From Chlorops oryzae (lineage: Eukaryota > Arthropoda > Insecta > Diptera > Chloropidae), in the NCBI GenBank assembly GCA_020466095.1, contig CM035808.1, positions 38,786,395 through 38,850,394 on the forward strand: 64,000 nt of DNA. The letters are read 5' to 3'. Positions within the stretch are counted from its first letter, which is position 1. Each line of letters starts with the position of its first letter. A model generated the notes under the pieces. The model was not told the origin of the DNA. It was given only the letters and a program-made list of their open reading frames with translations, and searched no databases. This document shows, in pieces, positions 50,548 through 61,877 of the stretch. Both the position numbers and the translations under genes were made by a program.

Positions 50548-51840
50548 ACAGGTTGGCTGATAAGTCCCCGGTCTAACAAAGAAAAACACATTTTTTTGTC
50601 AAAATTCGTTTTTATTATTCAACATAGTTCCCTTCAAGAGCGATACAACGATTATAACGACCTTCCAATTTTTTGATACCATTTTGGTAGTACTCCTTCG
50701 GTTTTGCCTCAAAATAGGCCTCAGTTTCGGCGATCACCTCTTCATTGCAGCCAAATTTTTGCCCTGTGAGCATCCTTTTGAGGTCTGAGAACAAGAAAAA
50801 GTCGCTGGGGGCCAGATCTGGAGAATACGGTGGGTGGGGAAGCAATTCGAAGCCTAATTCATGAATTTTTGCCATCGTTCTCAATGACTTATGGCACGGT
50901 GCGTTGTCTTGGTGGAACAACACTTTTTTCTTCTTCATATTGGGCCGTTTTGCCGCGATTTCGACCTTCAAACGCTCCAATAACGACATATAATAGTCAC
51001 TGTTGATGGTTTTTCCCTTCTCAAGATAATCGATAAAAATTATTCCATGCCCATCCCAAAAAACAGAGGCCATTACTTTGCCAGCGGACTTTTGAGTCAT
51101 TCCACGCTTCGGAGACGGTTCACCGATCGCTGTCCACTCAGCCGACTGTCGATTTGACTCAGGAGTGTAGTGATAGAGCCATGTTTCATCCATTGTCACA
51201 TATCGACGCAAAAACTCGGGTGTATTGCGAGTTAACAGCTGCAAACACCGCTCAGAATCATCAACACGTTGTTGTTTTTGGTCAAATGTGAGCTCGCGCG
51301 GCACCCATTTTGCACAGAGCTTTTTCATATCCAAATATTGATGAATGATATGACCAACACGTTCCTTTGATATCTTTAAGGCCTCTGCTATCTCCATCAA
51401 CTTCATTTTATGGTCATTCAAAATCATTTTGTGAATTTTTTTGATGTTTTCGTCGGTAACCACCTCTTTCGGGCGTCCACTGCGTTCACCGTCCTCCGTG
51501 CTCATTTCACCACGCTTGAATTTTGCATACCAATCAATTATTGTTGATTTTCCTGGGGCAGAGTCCGGAAACTCATTATCAAGCCAAGTTTTTGCTTCCA
51601 CTGTATTTTTTCCCTTCAGAAAACAGTATTTTATCAAAACACGAAATTCCTTTTTTTCCGTTTTTTTCACAATAACAAAAGTTGCTTGACAAAAGACGCT
51701 CTATCTCACAAACTAATTGACTTATAGACGTCAAATTTTGACACGAATCATTTTAAGGTTGCCACTATATAAAAATAATATGCATTTAATACTAGCGACG
51801 CCATCTATGTGTCAGACCGGGGACTTATCAGCCAACCTGT
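50548..51840 (-). mobile_element. Full-length Himar1-like mariner (irritans subfamily)
   Basis: A 1293-bp element. The terminal repeats ACAGGTTGGCTGATAAGTCC and GGACTTATCAGCCAACCTGT are flanked by the TA duplication (50546-50547 and 51841-51842). The ends match the Himar1 ends as I remember them (original host the horn fly). The transposase frame fills the interior on the minus strand (next entry). Of all the autonomous-type elements here, it is the only one with both ends and an unbroken coding frame. Confidence 0.95.
50615..51670 (-). CDS. mariner transposase, unbroken but start codon changed to ACG
   Basis: A cut-and-paste DDE/D transposase of about 348 residues, closely similar throughout to Himar1 transposase from memory. 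The N-terminal helix-turn-helix pair (FRVLIKYCFLKGKNTVEA, EIAEALKISKERVGHI) is followed by WVPREL and the catalytic aspartates in VTMDETW, HQDNAPCH and SPDLAPSDF (DD34D). The C-terminus RYNRCIALEGNYVE is complete. The codon expected to be the initiating ATG (before EKKEFRV) reads ACG (51659-51661). Upstream, GTG is the only near-start and no ATG occurs before the terminal repeat. The protein would therefore need non-AUG initiation. Confidence 0.9.
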   Translation of the reverse strand: MKKTEKKEFRVLIKYCFLKGKNTVEAKTWLDNEFPDSAPGKSTIIDWYAKFKRGEMSTEDGERSGRPKEVVTDENIKKIHKMILNDHKMKLMEIAEALKISKERVGHIIHQYLDMKKLCAKWVPRELTFDQKQQRVDDSERCLQLLTRNTPEFLRRYVTMDETWLYHYTPESNRQSAEWTAIGEPSPKRGMTQKSAGKVMASVFWDGHGIIFIDYLEKGKTINSDYYMSLLERLKVEIAAKRPNMKKKKVLFHQDNAPCHKSLRTMAKIHELGFELLPHPPYSPDLAPSDFFLFSDLKRMLTGQKFGCNEEVIAETEAYFEAKPKEYYQNGIKKLEGRYNRCIALEGNYVE

Positions 51841-51860
51841 TATGATGAAATTTTGAAATA

Positions 51861-52870
51861 CAGGGTGTTTCGCATAAGGATGTATATCCGAAAGGAGGTG
51901 ATAGGGGTGCTCAATATCGACCAAAAATCGTATGGGGGGGGGGGGGGGGGTGGAAAATGCTCCCCTAAGGAGTTAGAGGGCCTTAAAGTTTTTAGGCAGT
52001 AAGTCGAGAAAAAAAATTCTCCCACGATAACGGTTCATCGTAGAAAAAAAACTGTTAAGCGGTTTGAAAGCCAATTCTATGGGCTTTTAGGCAAAATTAA
52101 ATTCATGGTAAGAATTTAAGCCAATGATGGTTAATTAAGTGGTCAAAGTCAAAAATTCTGAAAAAAAATTCTATTTTTTTTACTTTGAGAGCCATTTTGG
52201 TATGAAAAAGGTCCTATTAACACATACTTTTCTAATTTTTTTCAAAATCCTCGATTAATTTACTTCAAATCTGTGGTACATTTGTCATACCTTATTAGCG
52301 GTTTAACCTCAGGAAAAATAGGATTTATAAACAAACTTGATTTTTTTTTAAAGGTTGATGAAATTCTTAAAAGAACAATCTTTGGCTTACAATGGCCAGC
52401 CAGCAATTTCTTATTTAAGACAAATTTTGGTTTAAAATTATACGAACTTTAACTGGAAAAATTGGTAATTTTTTGCTGAGATTATTTAATTTGATTTTTT
52501 AATTTATTTTTCCTGAGGTTAAACCGCTAATAAGGTATGACAAATGTACCACAGATTTGAAGTAAATTAATCGAGGATTTTGAAAAAAATTAGAAAAGTA
52601 TGTGTTAATAGGACCTTTTTCATACCAAAATGGCTCTCAAAGTAAAACAAATAGAATTTTTTTCAGAATTTTTGACTTTGACCGCTTAATTAACCATCAT
52701 TGGCTTAAATTCTTACCATGAATTTAATTTTGCCTAAAAGCCCATAGAATTGGCTTTCAAACCGCTTAACAGTTTTTTTTTCTACGATGAACCGTTATCG
52801 TGGGAGAATTTTTTTTCTCGACTTACTGCCTAAAAACTTTAAGGCCCTCTAACTCCTTAGGGGAGCATTT

Positions 52871-52901
<31 letters not shown>

Positions 52902-52973
52902 TACGATTTTTGGTCGATATTGAGCACCCCTATCACCTCCTTTCGGATATACATCCTTATGCGAAACACCCTG
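51861..52973. mobile_element. 1.1 kb near-perfect palindrome (TA-flanked fold-back element)
   Basis: The left arm 51861-52321 and right arm 52505-52973 are reverse complements over about 460 bp with few differences, around a loop of about 180 bp. The outer ends CAGGGTGTTTCGCATAAGG and its complement are flanked by TA. The arms contain a homopolymer G-run (left) and a longer C-run (right). No coding function. The arms' similarity implies a recent origin or gene conversion. Confidence 0.85.
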
Positions 52974-53270
52974 TATATAAATATGAAGAAATTTCTTCAA
53001 TATAACTAAGCAGGGTTGCGTATTTCAATAAATTTCTTCATGTTGAAGAAAATCGTTCGTAATATTGAAGAGATTTATTCAATATCAATAATTATTTTCG
53101 TAGATATGAAGAAATTTCTTCAATATAACGAAGCAGGATAATATACTTGAAGAAATTTGACTAAAAAAATTTCGTAGATATGAAGATATTTCTTCAATAT
53201 AACGAAATTTTTTTCCTGATTTGAATTTCTTCATATTGAATATCGTCTTTATTCATATTGATTGCTTTTT
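52974..53270. repeat. Degenerate GAAGAAATTTCTTC repeat array
   Basis: Several imperfect copies of 'tatgaagaaatttcttcaatataac', itself palindromic, occur near 52982, 53033, 53104 and 53180, spaced 50-75 bp. Confidence 0.65.
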
Positions 53271-53480
53271 TTAGTTAGCTCTATTTTTACTGCCGTTTCT
53301 TCAATAACGCAGCCCATTTCTTCAATATTACCTACGGATTTTTTTCGGTGTAGGAAACTTCAGTTTATAACTGCCAAGTTGGCAGTGCCAACTTGCTTTC
53401 TACCCCCCGCGCCCCTAATTGGGTCAAACTTTACCACAAATTTGAAAATTTACTTTGCATCTTTCTAAGTCCCAATTTTT

Positions 53481-53557
53481 CCGCCTGCGACAGGAATCGA
53501 ACTCGAGCCCTTCAGGTTACAAATCGCAACACGCTCCCATTACGCTACCGAGAGATC
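53481..53557 (-). repeat. tRNA-like segment (Thr-TGT-like loop)
   Basis: Minus strand: CGGTAGCGTAATGGGAGCG, a loop around ATTTGTAAC, then GGGCTCGAGTTCGATTCC (B-box). Related to 35166-35232. Confidence 0.55.
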
Positions 53558-53777
53558 TCATTCGGGAGTGCTACATTTAATATATTAATTTTCGAAAAAT
53601 ACAACTGTAGAGGCCTCGTATGTATGTACGGTATTTATAACATTCATATTATTTTGGGTGGCTTTGCGATGTACTTAAGAATTTTAACGTTTTCAAGGAT
53701 TCATGAATAAAACAGGATCATGAACGCATCAATCATGAATACTACGGGCACGCGTGCTTGTTTTCACAACTGGGATA

Positions 53778-54411
53778 CACAGAGAAAAAAATCAACCAGA
53801 AAACTGGTTAAATCAAAAGGAAAAACATACAAAACGGCTTCAACAAGGAATATTTTTAATTTTAACAATTTTTCTTGTTGAAAAAATAAAAAATTTTCCT
53901 TTTGAATCAACCATATTTCAGGTTGAATTGAAATGATAATTTTCAAAAATGGATTTAAATTTAAATTGTTGAACCAACCACGGACATAGTTGAAATGACA
54001 AGATATTTTTTAAAAAAATTTAAAAAAAAATACCTATACAAGAAGAAATGTCAAAAAAAATTTAATTAACGTTCAAAGCAAATGGCCATAGAGCACTCTG
54101 CTGAACATGACCCAAAAAATAGCCATCGGATGGACTTCATCCGATTTCGTCACTCCGTTTTGGTGACTGCTTTCGCAATGCTTAAAATAGTTCTAAGATG
54201 AATACATATCTTATATGTCTTATTTTATAAAACAAATGAGAATTATACCGAACGAAAAGAAATGTAATTAAACATATTTCCTTTCAATTCAACCAAAAAT
54301 GTTGTTGACTCAACAATTTTTCTTTTGAAATTTTTGTTCTGCTCGAAAATCAAAAGGACTGTGAATAACAATGCGCCCTTTTAAAAAAATCATGGTTACG
54401 TTCGCTCAGTG
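53778..54411 (+). mobile_element. CACWGAG element, full-length copy 4
   Basis: 634 bp, TA-flanked, nearly identical to copy 3 (47576-48213). Confidence 0.8.
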
Positions 54412-54464
54412 TATGTAAATCACATTGCTCATACGTCGCTCTTATTGCTTATTCTTCCAAGATA

Positions 54465-55082
54465 CACTGAGAACGTAACCATGTTTTTTTAAAGGGCGCA
54501 TTGTTATTCACAGTCCTTTTGATTTTCGAGCAGAACAAAATTTCAAAAGAAAATTGTTGAGTCAACAACATTTTTGGTTGAATTGAAAGGATAATATGTT
54601 TAAATTACATTTCTTTTCGTTCGGTATAATTCTCATTTGTTTTATAAAATAAGACATATAAGATATGTATTCATCTTGAACTATTTTAAGCATTGCGAAA
54701 GCAGTCACCAAAACGGAGTGACGAAATCGGATGAAGTCCATCCGATGGCTATTTATTGGGTCATGTTCAGCAGAGTGCTATGGTCATTTGCTTTGAACTT
54801 AATTAAATTTTTTTTGACATTTCTTCTTGTATAGGTATTTTTTTTAAATTTTTAAAATATCTTGTCATTTCAACTATGTCCGTGGTTGGTCAACAATTAA
54901 ATTTAATCCATTTTTGAGAAATTATCATTTCAATTCAACCTGAAATATGGTTGATTCAAAAGGAAAATTTTTTATTATTCAACAAGAAAATTGTTAAAAT
55001 TAAAAATATTCCTTGTTGAAGACGCTTTTGCTATTTTTTCCTTTTGATTTAACCAGTTTTCTGGTTGATTTTTTTCTCTGTG
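54465..55082 (-). mobile_element. CACWGAG element, full-length copy 5
   Basis: 618 bp, TA-flanked, in reverse orientation to copy 4 and separated from it by 53 bp, so the two form a large inverted repeat. Confidence 0.8.
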
Positions 55083-55160
55083 TAGTTAGAGACTTGTTTT
55101 AATAGGAGCGTAAGAATTTTATTCAATTTCTATATTGAGATGGATTTATTACACACTTTT

Positions 55161-55297
55161 ACGCCCAATTTTTTGACAAAGACTTAAATTTAAAACTCAA
55201 CTTTAAGCGATTTAACTCGAAAATCGAGTGTGTTTGTTGTATTTTACGCCGAGATTTAACTAAATCGAGGCTAAGCCTCTGTCAACAAATTGGGCAT
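55161..55297. mobile_element. Short MITE-like inverted repeat
   Basis: acgcccaattttttgaca and tgtcaacaaattgggca are inverted, with a small internal palindrome (aaaatcgag/ctcg). It lies just past the receptor gene's stop codon. Confidence 0.5.
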
Positions 55298-55334
55298 TAA
55301 AGAAGCAAATCGAGTCTCGATTGACAAATATAGA

Positions 55335-58300
55335 TTAGACCAAATACTTTCTTGTTACCGTAGCTATGAAAGCTTTAATCGATGTTGAGTTTTCGACTAA
55401 CAGCTCAGCCACAAAGACGCAAAAAGTGCCAAAGAGTAAATATCCGTGCAATATAAAAATAGCTCTTAAATCATGAAGGGTAGCAACACTTTCGTTGAAC
55501 ATTAATTCACGGTTTCTAAACCACGCTCGGGAAGAACGCACATTTGCCAACTCTTCTTCTCTTATTTCGACCATATAGTCCGATTTAAATCTGTCGATGA
55601 AACCATTATTATTGCACCAGAGGAGTTGGTCATTCAGCGGTGCTAGCAGAAAGGAATTTTTCGGAAAGTAAAATGACAATGGTGACGTTAGAATGCGTTC
55701 GCGAACCAATGTTAAGCGCTGACTCATGGTTTGTTTTATTTTGCGAAAATAGCCAAAATACACGTATGGAGTGAGTATGGCTATGCGGCGCGCCGTTTCA
55801 TTTGCTAATGCGGGGAACGCTTTCAGCTCGTTTCCGTCTAAGAACTCGAGGAGTTTCACTTCCGGGAGGCTTCTCAAAAACCCCACATTTTCCGGTTTCA
55901 TTTTGACCACGTAATTTCGTTGAACGACCTCAGCAACGGTCTGGGGTGGCTCATCGCCGAGTTGATCACGTAATATTTTATAGAGGCCCGATTGAAAGGC
56001 GCCGCGTAAAACAAGCGTCGAGAGTAGCCACAATGCCAATATGTACCTCGCGAAGTTACGCTTTGCCAGCCGCTGCGAGCACGTGCCGCCTAAAAACGTG
56101 ATAAGTATGTTGTAGAACGGTGTTCCGTTGCGCTGGTAGCCAATAACAAATGCATTAAAGCGTCCTTTGAAGCAACGCCTAGCGATGAAAATAATTATAA
56201 TTCCCATGGCAAATGAGAGACCAATCAGGAGCCACACAAGCGGCTGCAGTGGATCTGCTATTATTTTATACCATCTGTGACGTTTAATATGATTGACCAC
56301 CAAGTAAATATTCACTCCAAAGTAGGGATTGCTATGCGAAAATGCCATTGTCCCGTTAAGATCGGACCTTGAGCGCAGGCCACCAATGACGAACTTAATA
56401 CCATCAGCGAAGAGCTGTGAAAATGCATAAATATGGATAAATAAGACGACGATGTGCTCATAATGCCATTCAATAAGCATGGATTTATTTTATAAAGTAG
56501 ATATGTTTATTCGTAATTGTGAAGGTACCTGCCTACTCAAACCATCTTCTTCTATTCTACAAAATATCACCATAAATCTACTGATGAACGTGTTCCCTAC
56601 CATTACGTTTCAATGTTTACTTCAAAATGTCGATATTTTCGTCTCCTCCGGCTATCTTCAGACCATCTTCAGGAATTTCTACACACAAATCACAAAAAAC
56701 ACAATCACCATAAATATAACATATATCTCACAGAACCAGGGACCGTAACTGTTATAAGATATATTAAAAAAGTTATTTAATAATTATTATTTTGAAACTT
56801 TTTTTAAAAAAATCCAACTAAAACAGTTATTTTTCAACTGAAAAGAAAAAAATTAGAACGAAAGTCTTAAAAAGAGATTTTTATTTTTCGAGCCAAAAAT
56901 AACAGTTATTAAAAAGTTTTTTTTTTAAATAAAAGTTGCAAAATAACAGTTAAATGGGACTGAAAAAATAAAACTCTTTAATAACTGTTATTTTTGGCTC
57001 GAAATATAAAACTCTCTTTTTAAGACTTTCGTTCTAATTTTTTTCTTTTCAGTTGAAAAATAACTGTTTTAGTTGGATTTTAGGATTTTTATTCAACATC
57101 ATCATGGATTAAGCAGTACACAGTTTTTGAGGTCGCAAAACAGTACAATACTGCGAAAAACAGTACAGATACGAGCATTAACCATTATCAATGCCTAAAA
57201 GTTCCTCTAGGATTTTAAAGTATGTAGGCACTTACCGCGTTAAATGTGCATTCGGCGTCAATTGAGATTTTACGCTTCTGACTTTGATTAAGTACGTAAA
57301 ATTCGGGAGTGAAATTTAAATTTTTAGCCATAAAATTAAGTAGATGGCCTTCGATTCCTTGAAAGCCCGAAATTTCGCCTTCCTTATTGCGTATCAGTTG
57401 AAAATATGGCATATTCTCGAATACAGCACATTTAATGGGACAACCATAGAAATTCCGTACTTTATCGGGAAAATAATTACGCGACATCCATGATCCAGTT
57501 CTTCTGTTAAAGCGATTTAAGATCACAGGCGTTATTACTTCGCAGCTCTTCGGTTTGTAGGGAAAATACGTGAGCATTGAGATCGCATTCGTTAAGTTCT
57601 TGGTGGAAGGGACTATTATGCCAACATTGAGTACCCGAAATTGCCACAAAAATTTCAATGCCTTGTTGATTGTTAGATCATTTACGCGATTAACTGATGA
57701 GAAGAAGATGAGAGCAAAGGAAATATTGCCTATATACGATCGATCTCTGTAAACGCGCCTGAAATATAAAAACAAACAACATTTCATTTCAAAAATCTAA
57801 GATTTTTGGCAACGCAGCATGCAAAATAATCTGCCCACATCAATACTTATCACAAAATCAAAAAAAAATGACATGAGAACACTTTCTAGGGTAAAACATT
57901 TCTCCATTTTTTTTTTTTTTTTTTTTTTGTATCTTTCCGAAACTTGAAAATTGATTTCCCATAGACCACTTTTTTGAATATACGAGCAGATAACTCCGGT
58001 ACGACGATACATATGTCGATTCATCATAGTTAGACTAATCATCTATGCATTAAACTTGTCCTCGCCAATTCTCCAGCGTTGAAATTAGAAATGCTATTCA
58101 AAGACTCCCTTTCTTTCCTTATAGCATTTTTGGGGTAATTTTTGCAACCTCCATTTTTTTTTTTTTTTTTTTTTTTTTCAAAACAGTACCCAAAATGTTG
58201 TGATCGGTTTGTCGATGGAAAGAAATATTTCTGGTAATTATGGTAAACCATACATTAAACCAAGTCAGGATGTTATAGTCAAGCGAGCCTGATAATGCAA

Positions 58301-59790
58301 TACCCGACACAAATAAATAGATAACTAAAATATATTTATTATAGGTATAGCAAACGGAAACTGAGAGAAAATCACATTCTGTGACCTAAAAAATTAGAAG
58401 TAGCATCATTAGCACCAGAAATAAGAAAATCATGCGAAGACACATATTTCGTTCGAGCACGATTGACCAATCATTACCGTGCTCTCAATACCACGGACCA
58501 CTTTAAAAATCCTACACTGTTGGGCCATTGATTCTTCGGCTGCAGTTATTACATATTTATTGAAAGCGCTACCAGTAGCTGCAACTGTGGGTACCTTGTC
58601 GCCCGTGTTAAAGCTAGTTGCGCTTGCCTTGTGGCCCCCAACAAAATTTGACCTTGCAAAGTATTCTTGTTTCAAATGATGAACTAAGTGGTTCCTGCGC
58701 ACGGGCCAGCAAGAGATAGTTTTTCGAAACCGCTCTTTTGCCACGCCCACTTCACGAAAATTGGAAATTTATTCGGCCGCCTCAATATTGAGACCATATG
58801 ATAAGTTTCATTGAAGTGTCTCAAAATATTAAGGTTCAATTTTACTAAAAGGCCCTAGTACTGAAGGCTACCCACAAAAAATGGTCTGAACAAGTCCATT
58901 CTCAAACTTCATTTTATCTGTGATCCCGCCAATACGCACACCCAATCTTGTCAATATAACTCCGCTTCTTTGATAAGAAAACTCTATACAGACTGACGGA
59001 CAGACACAGGGACGGACATGGGTAAATCGATTCTCCGGTTATCATTTTTTCACAAATTTTGTATCTGGTCCTGGGGTCCTATTCCGTAGTTAGACTCAAA
59101 AAGCCATTCTACTCTAACACTAATTCCGAGTCGAACGAATATTTGTAACAACGCATGAAACGTTTGAATCCGAGCAAATCTTTGTTCGATTTGAACTAGA
59201 GAGTAAGGGCCTTAGATTCTACACACGTACGCACAAACAAAATATTCCCCCGATCCAGATAGTGTCGGGTATTTAAAGTTGATTTACTGCCTTTTAAAGC
59301 TTCTTCCCTGAACTGAAGTTAACACATCACTCTTTGAATCCTGATTGCTTAATTCGTCTACGATTTATATGCGTGGAGGTTTCCAATTTCTTAACAAAAT
59401 TATTACTCACTTTAAGGACCTGAATGTATCCAAAAGAATCACTTCAACATGCTCCTTCGATTTGTACGGCTTTAAAGTGTTTTCATAATCGACAATAACA
59501 GCTCGATCAAGTGATCTCGTCAAAATAAGATTCGAAACATCATTAATGAGATCCATGCTTTCAAACTTTTTTCTATCATACGAAACCGACAAGTGTAGAT
59601 CTTTTCCCTTAAGCAAAGGATCGTCAGTGATTATTGCGTTTATAGATATGAAAAGATCTGTAGCTAATCTTTCCTTAATCTGGCCACTTTCGAGGCACTC
59701 CACAGCGGCAGAAACATTCAAGAATATGACAAAAACGAACGGAAAGAACATCGTCTTCACAGTTTGTACGTTTGTATTTGAAATGTCCAT
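55335..59790 (-). CDS. Divergent ionotropic receptor (IR, iGluR-like)
   Basis: A chemosensory ligand-gated cation channel subunit of the insect plasma membrane. Three minus-strand exons: 59790-59411, 57758-57236 and 56414-55335, giving 660 aa in frame. A signal peptide is likely at the start (MFFPFVFVIFLNVSA). S1 of the ligand-binding domain lies around 235-300 (GCPIKCAVFENMPYF, SGFQGIEGHLLNFMAKNLNF). TM1 is at about 358-380 (PLVWLLIGLSFAMGIIIIFIA). A pore region follows (FYNILITFLGG), then TM2 (ILALWLLSTLVLRGAFQSGL) and TM3 near the end (AIFILHGYLLFGTFCVFVAELL). It belongs with the fast-evolving divergent IRs rather than Ir8a/Ir25a. Introns of 0.8 and 1.65 kb hold repeats. Confidence 0.92.
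56814..57081. repeat. Hairpin repeat in IR intron 2
   Basis: The arms (aatccaactaaaacagttat... and its complement) are about 125 bp, with 'aataacagtta/taactgttatt' motifs between them. Confidence 0.75.
57759..59410. other. IR intron 1, TE-like sequence
   Basis: Two long T-runs (about 57907-57929 and 58146-58168). Around 58700-59060 it has the noncoding flavour of a decayed TE (cacgcccacttcacgaaaatt; gacggacatgggtaaatcg). A minus-strand frame at 58430-58750 is not recognisable. Confidence 0.45.
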
Positions 59791-60285
59791 CTTTTATTTA
59801 GTCCTCCCAATTTTATATCTAAATGAAGCTACTGCAGTCATTAACTACGGCCATTCATTAATGCTTATTCTCCAAGGGATCTTGATGACTTGATGATTGC
59901 AATGTCCTTTCAAGAGGGCGAGGTAATTGTGAAGACACTCTCAGCTTATTCGATTAAGTTAATTGGCACGTAGCTATTTCGAAATGGACGTGAGCTTCCC
60001 TTTTCAGTCTATGACTTTCATATTAGCACAAAATCGATATAACATACATCAATCAGCTAAGAATCACTCTGCTTTCATTTCCAACGAAGGTATTCATTTT
60101 GGAAAATATGAAACGTTTGATATTTCCGGAAGATATCTGAACGAACAACCTTAGGGGATATAGTAAAATTCTCGTAAATATTTGGTAATCTGAATTTATC
60201 GCGTGGAGTTGTGGCAACTTTTGCGAGACTTCCCAGCATGAGTTCCAGAAGTGAAATAATTACTACAAGCAGAGAATAAGCTTAA
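59791..60285. other. IR upstream region
   Basis: Holds the IR promoter. No TE or ORF recognised. Confidence 0.4.
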
Positions 60286-61532
60286 AGCCAAGTGTCGACT
60301 ATAGAGTTTTTGAGGTAGAGAGTAGAGTGTAGTGTGTACAGACTCTACGTATGTTGTATACACTGTAGACCGTTTCTACAATTCCACAACTCTACGTAGA
60401 GCTGCCGTAAACATGTTTAGAGTAGAGCTCTACTATGTGCTCTATAGCCTGTATACAATGCAGAAGAATTTTTTTCTACTATAGAATCGTGTAGTAGAGC
60501 ATAATCGTATAGCTCGGCTATAAATTTTGAGATTTTAAAAAATTTCAAAAATTAAAAGGACATTTTTGAAATTCATTCCGTAAAATGAGTCGTCGCCAAA
60601 AGCAAGCTGCTGCTGCCCTTGTTCTTCTGACTCAAGAAAAAGAAGGAACCAAAAGAAAATGTTGGGAGCGTGACTGGATCGCTTAAGCTTTGGCTGAAAA
60701 AGAAATTGAAACATCTCTATAACTATGGTCATTTTTATTTTATTTTATTTCGGCCATGACCACAATTTGCGAAATTTGCAAAAATTTGATTGTCACTATT
60801 TTGAATTGAGTATATCGCAGCTAGAATCAATGCCCTCTTACGATAAAATTTTGACCATGACCATCATTCGCGAAAATTTTGTGTTTGATAATAATTTCGA
60901 GTCGGAGAAGCTAAATCGAAGTACAGATAAAGTATAACCAGATATCCAAGCTAGAACAACGAAAACGTCAGGATTTTTTGTTATGATAATGTTTTAATAT
61001 ATTTTAAGCAGAGGAAAAGGTATGTGTGCAATCGGCAAAGCCGATGTAAACTTCTTTACTTGAAATGGTTGAACCTCTCATTAGATGTATTCCATAAATC
61101 GCTGTGCGTTGCGTATAAGCGTATAAGCCAATCAATCGTACAGCTTGGAGTCACATTTTCCTCGAGCTTTTTTTCAGAGGTTGTGCCATTTTTTCCACGA
61201 AATAACAATTCAAATACATTTGTGTTGAACAAAAAGGGAGCGCTTTAAATCGAAGTAGGTTTGATTTGAATTTCAAATTCCTATCTCTACATAAGATTTA
61301 AAAAAAACTATCAAAAATGTTTGATAGAGTGTAGAGTATATATGTATATTTCTCTGCCCCCTACATGAAAATATGTATACACCATAGATTTTTGTATCCA
61401 ACAATTTTCTCAAGTAGAGTTTGTAGAGAGCTTTTGTAGTGCGCTCTACAGGGTGTATACACTTGTCTACGTATCTACACGAGAGTTTTTTCTCTATCTC
61501 TACGGAAATAAGTCTATAGTCGACACTTAGCT
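60286..61532 (+). mobile_element. PIF/Harbinger element, decayed
   Basis: 1247 bp with ends AGCCAAGTGTCGACTATAGA and TCTATAGTCGACACTTAGCT, flanked by TAA (60283-60285 and 61533-61535). At 60584 an ORF start reads MSRRQKQAAAALVLLTQE...KRKCWERDWIA before a stop, a form I associate with the N-terminus of a Harbinger-type transposase or its Myb-like partner. The rest is riddled with stops. The subterminal regions are full of 'gtagag/ctctac' motifs. The middle is shared with window bases 1-169. Confidence 0.75.
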
Positions 61533-61877
61533 TAATGATTATGTTTAGAAAGCAGTATTGGTAAAATCTCAACTCCGGTGCATGTGATCATGAGTCACGA
61601 TAGGAAATGTGGATGTCATCGTTAGCTGAGGATTAGCGGAATTAGGGGATTGAAAACTAACATTTAGGCTTTTGAATAAAGGACTTGAAACAGGGACGTA
61701 GCGAGAGAATGAGCGCTTTGTAATAGTGTAGTGTTTATATTGGCCACAGCGGTATATTGAACAATTATGAGCAGGGATGCCCGCGGAGCAAGCTTCGGAG
61801 CATTGAGAGCAAATGCTTGTGTACATACACAAAAGGCAACAAGCAAGCTGAGAAATCGAAACCTGTTTAGTCTGACA

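Noticed and set aside
51840..53009. Two matching small ORFs with poly-Pro (51840-52025 minus, 52800-53009 plus)
   Set aside because: They are the mirror images created by the palindrome arms and the homopolymer G/C runs, not genes.
46502..53946. Recurrent small ORF (about 60-107 codons) in the CACWGAG copies
   Set aside because: It recurs only because the repeat recurs. Residue composition follows the AT-rich DNA, and it is in mixed orientation without a conserved start.
58430..58750. 106-codon minus-strand ORF in IR intron 1
   Set aside because: It has no recognisable motif and is surrounded by TE-like sequence.
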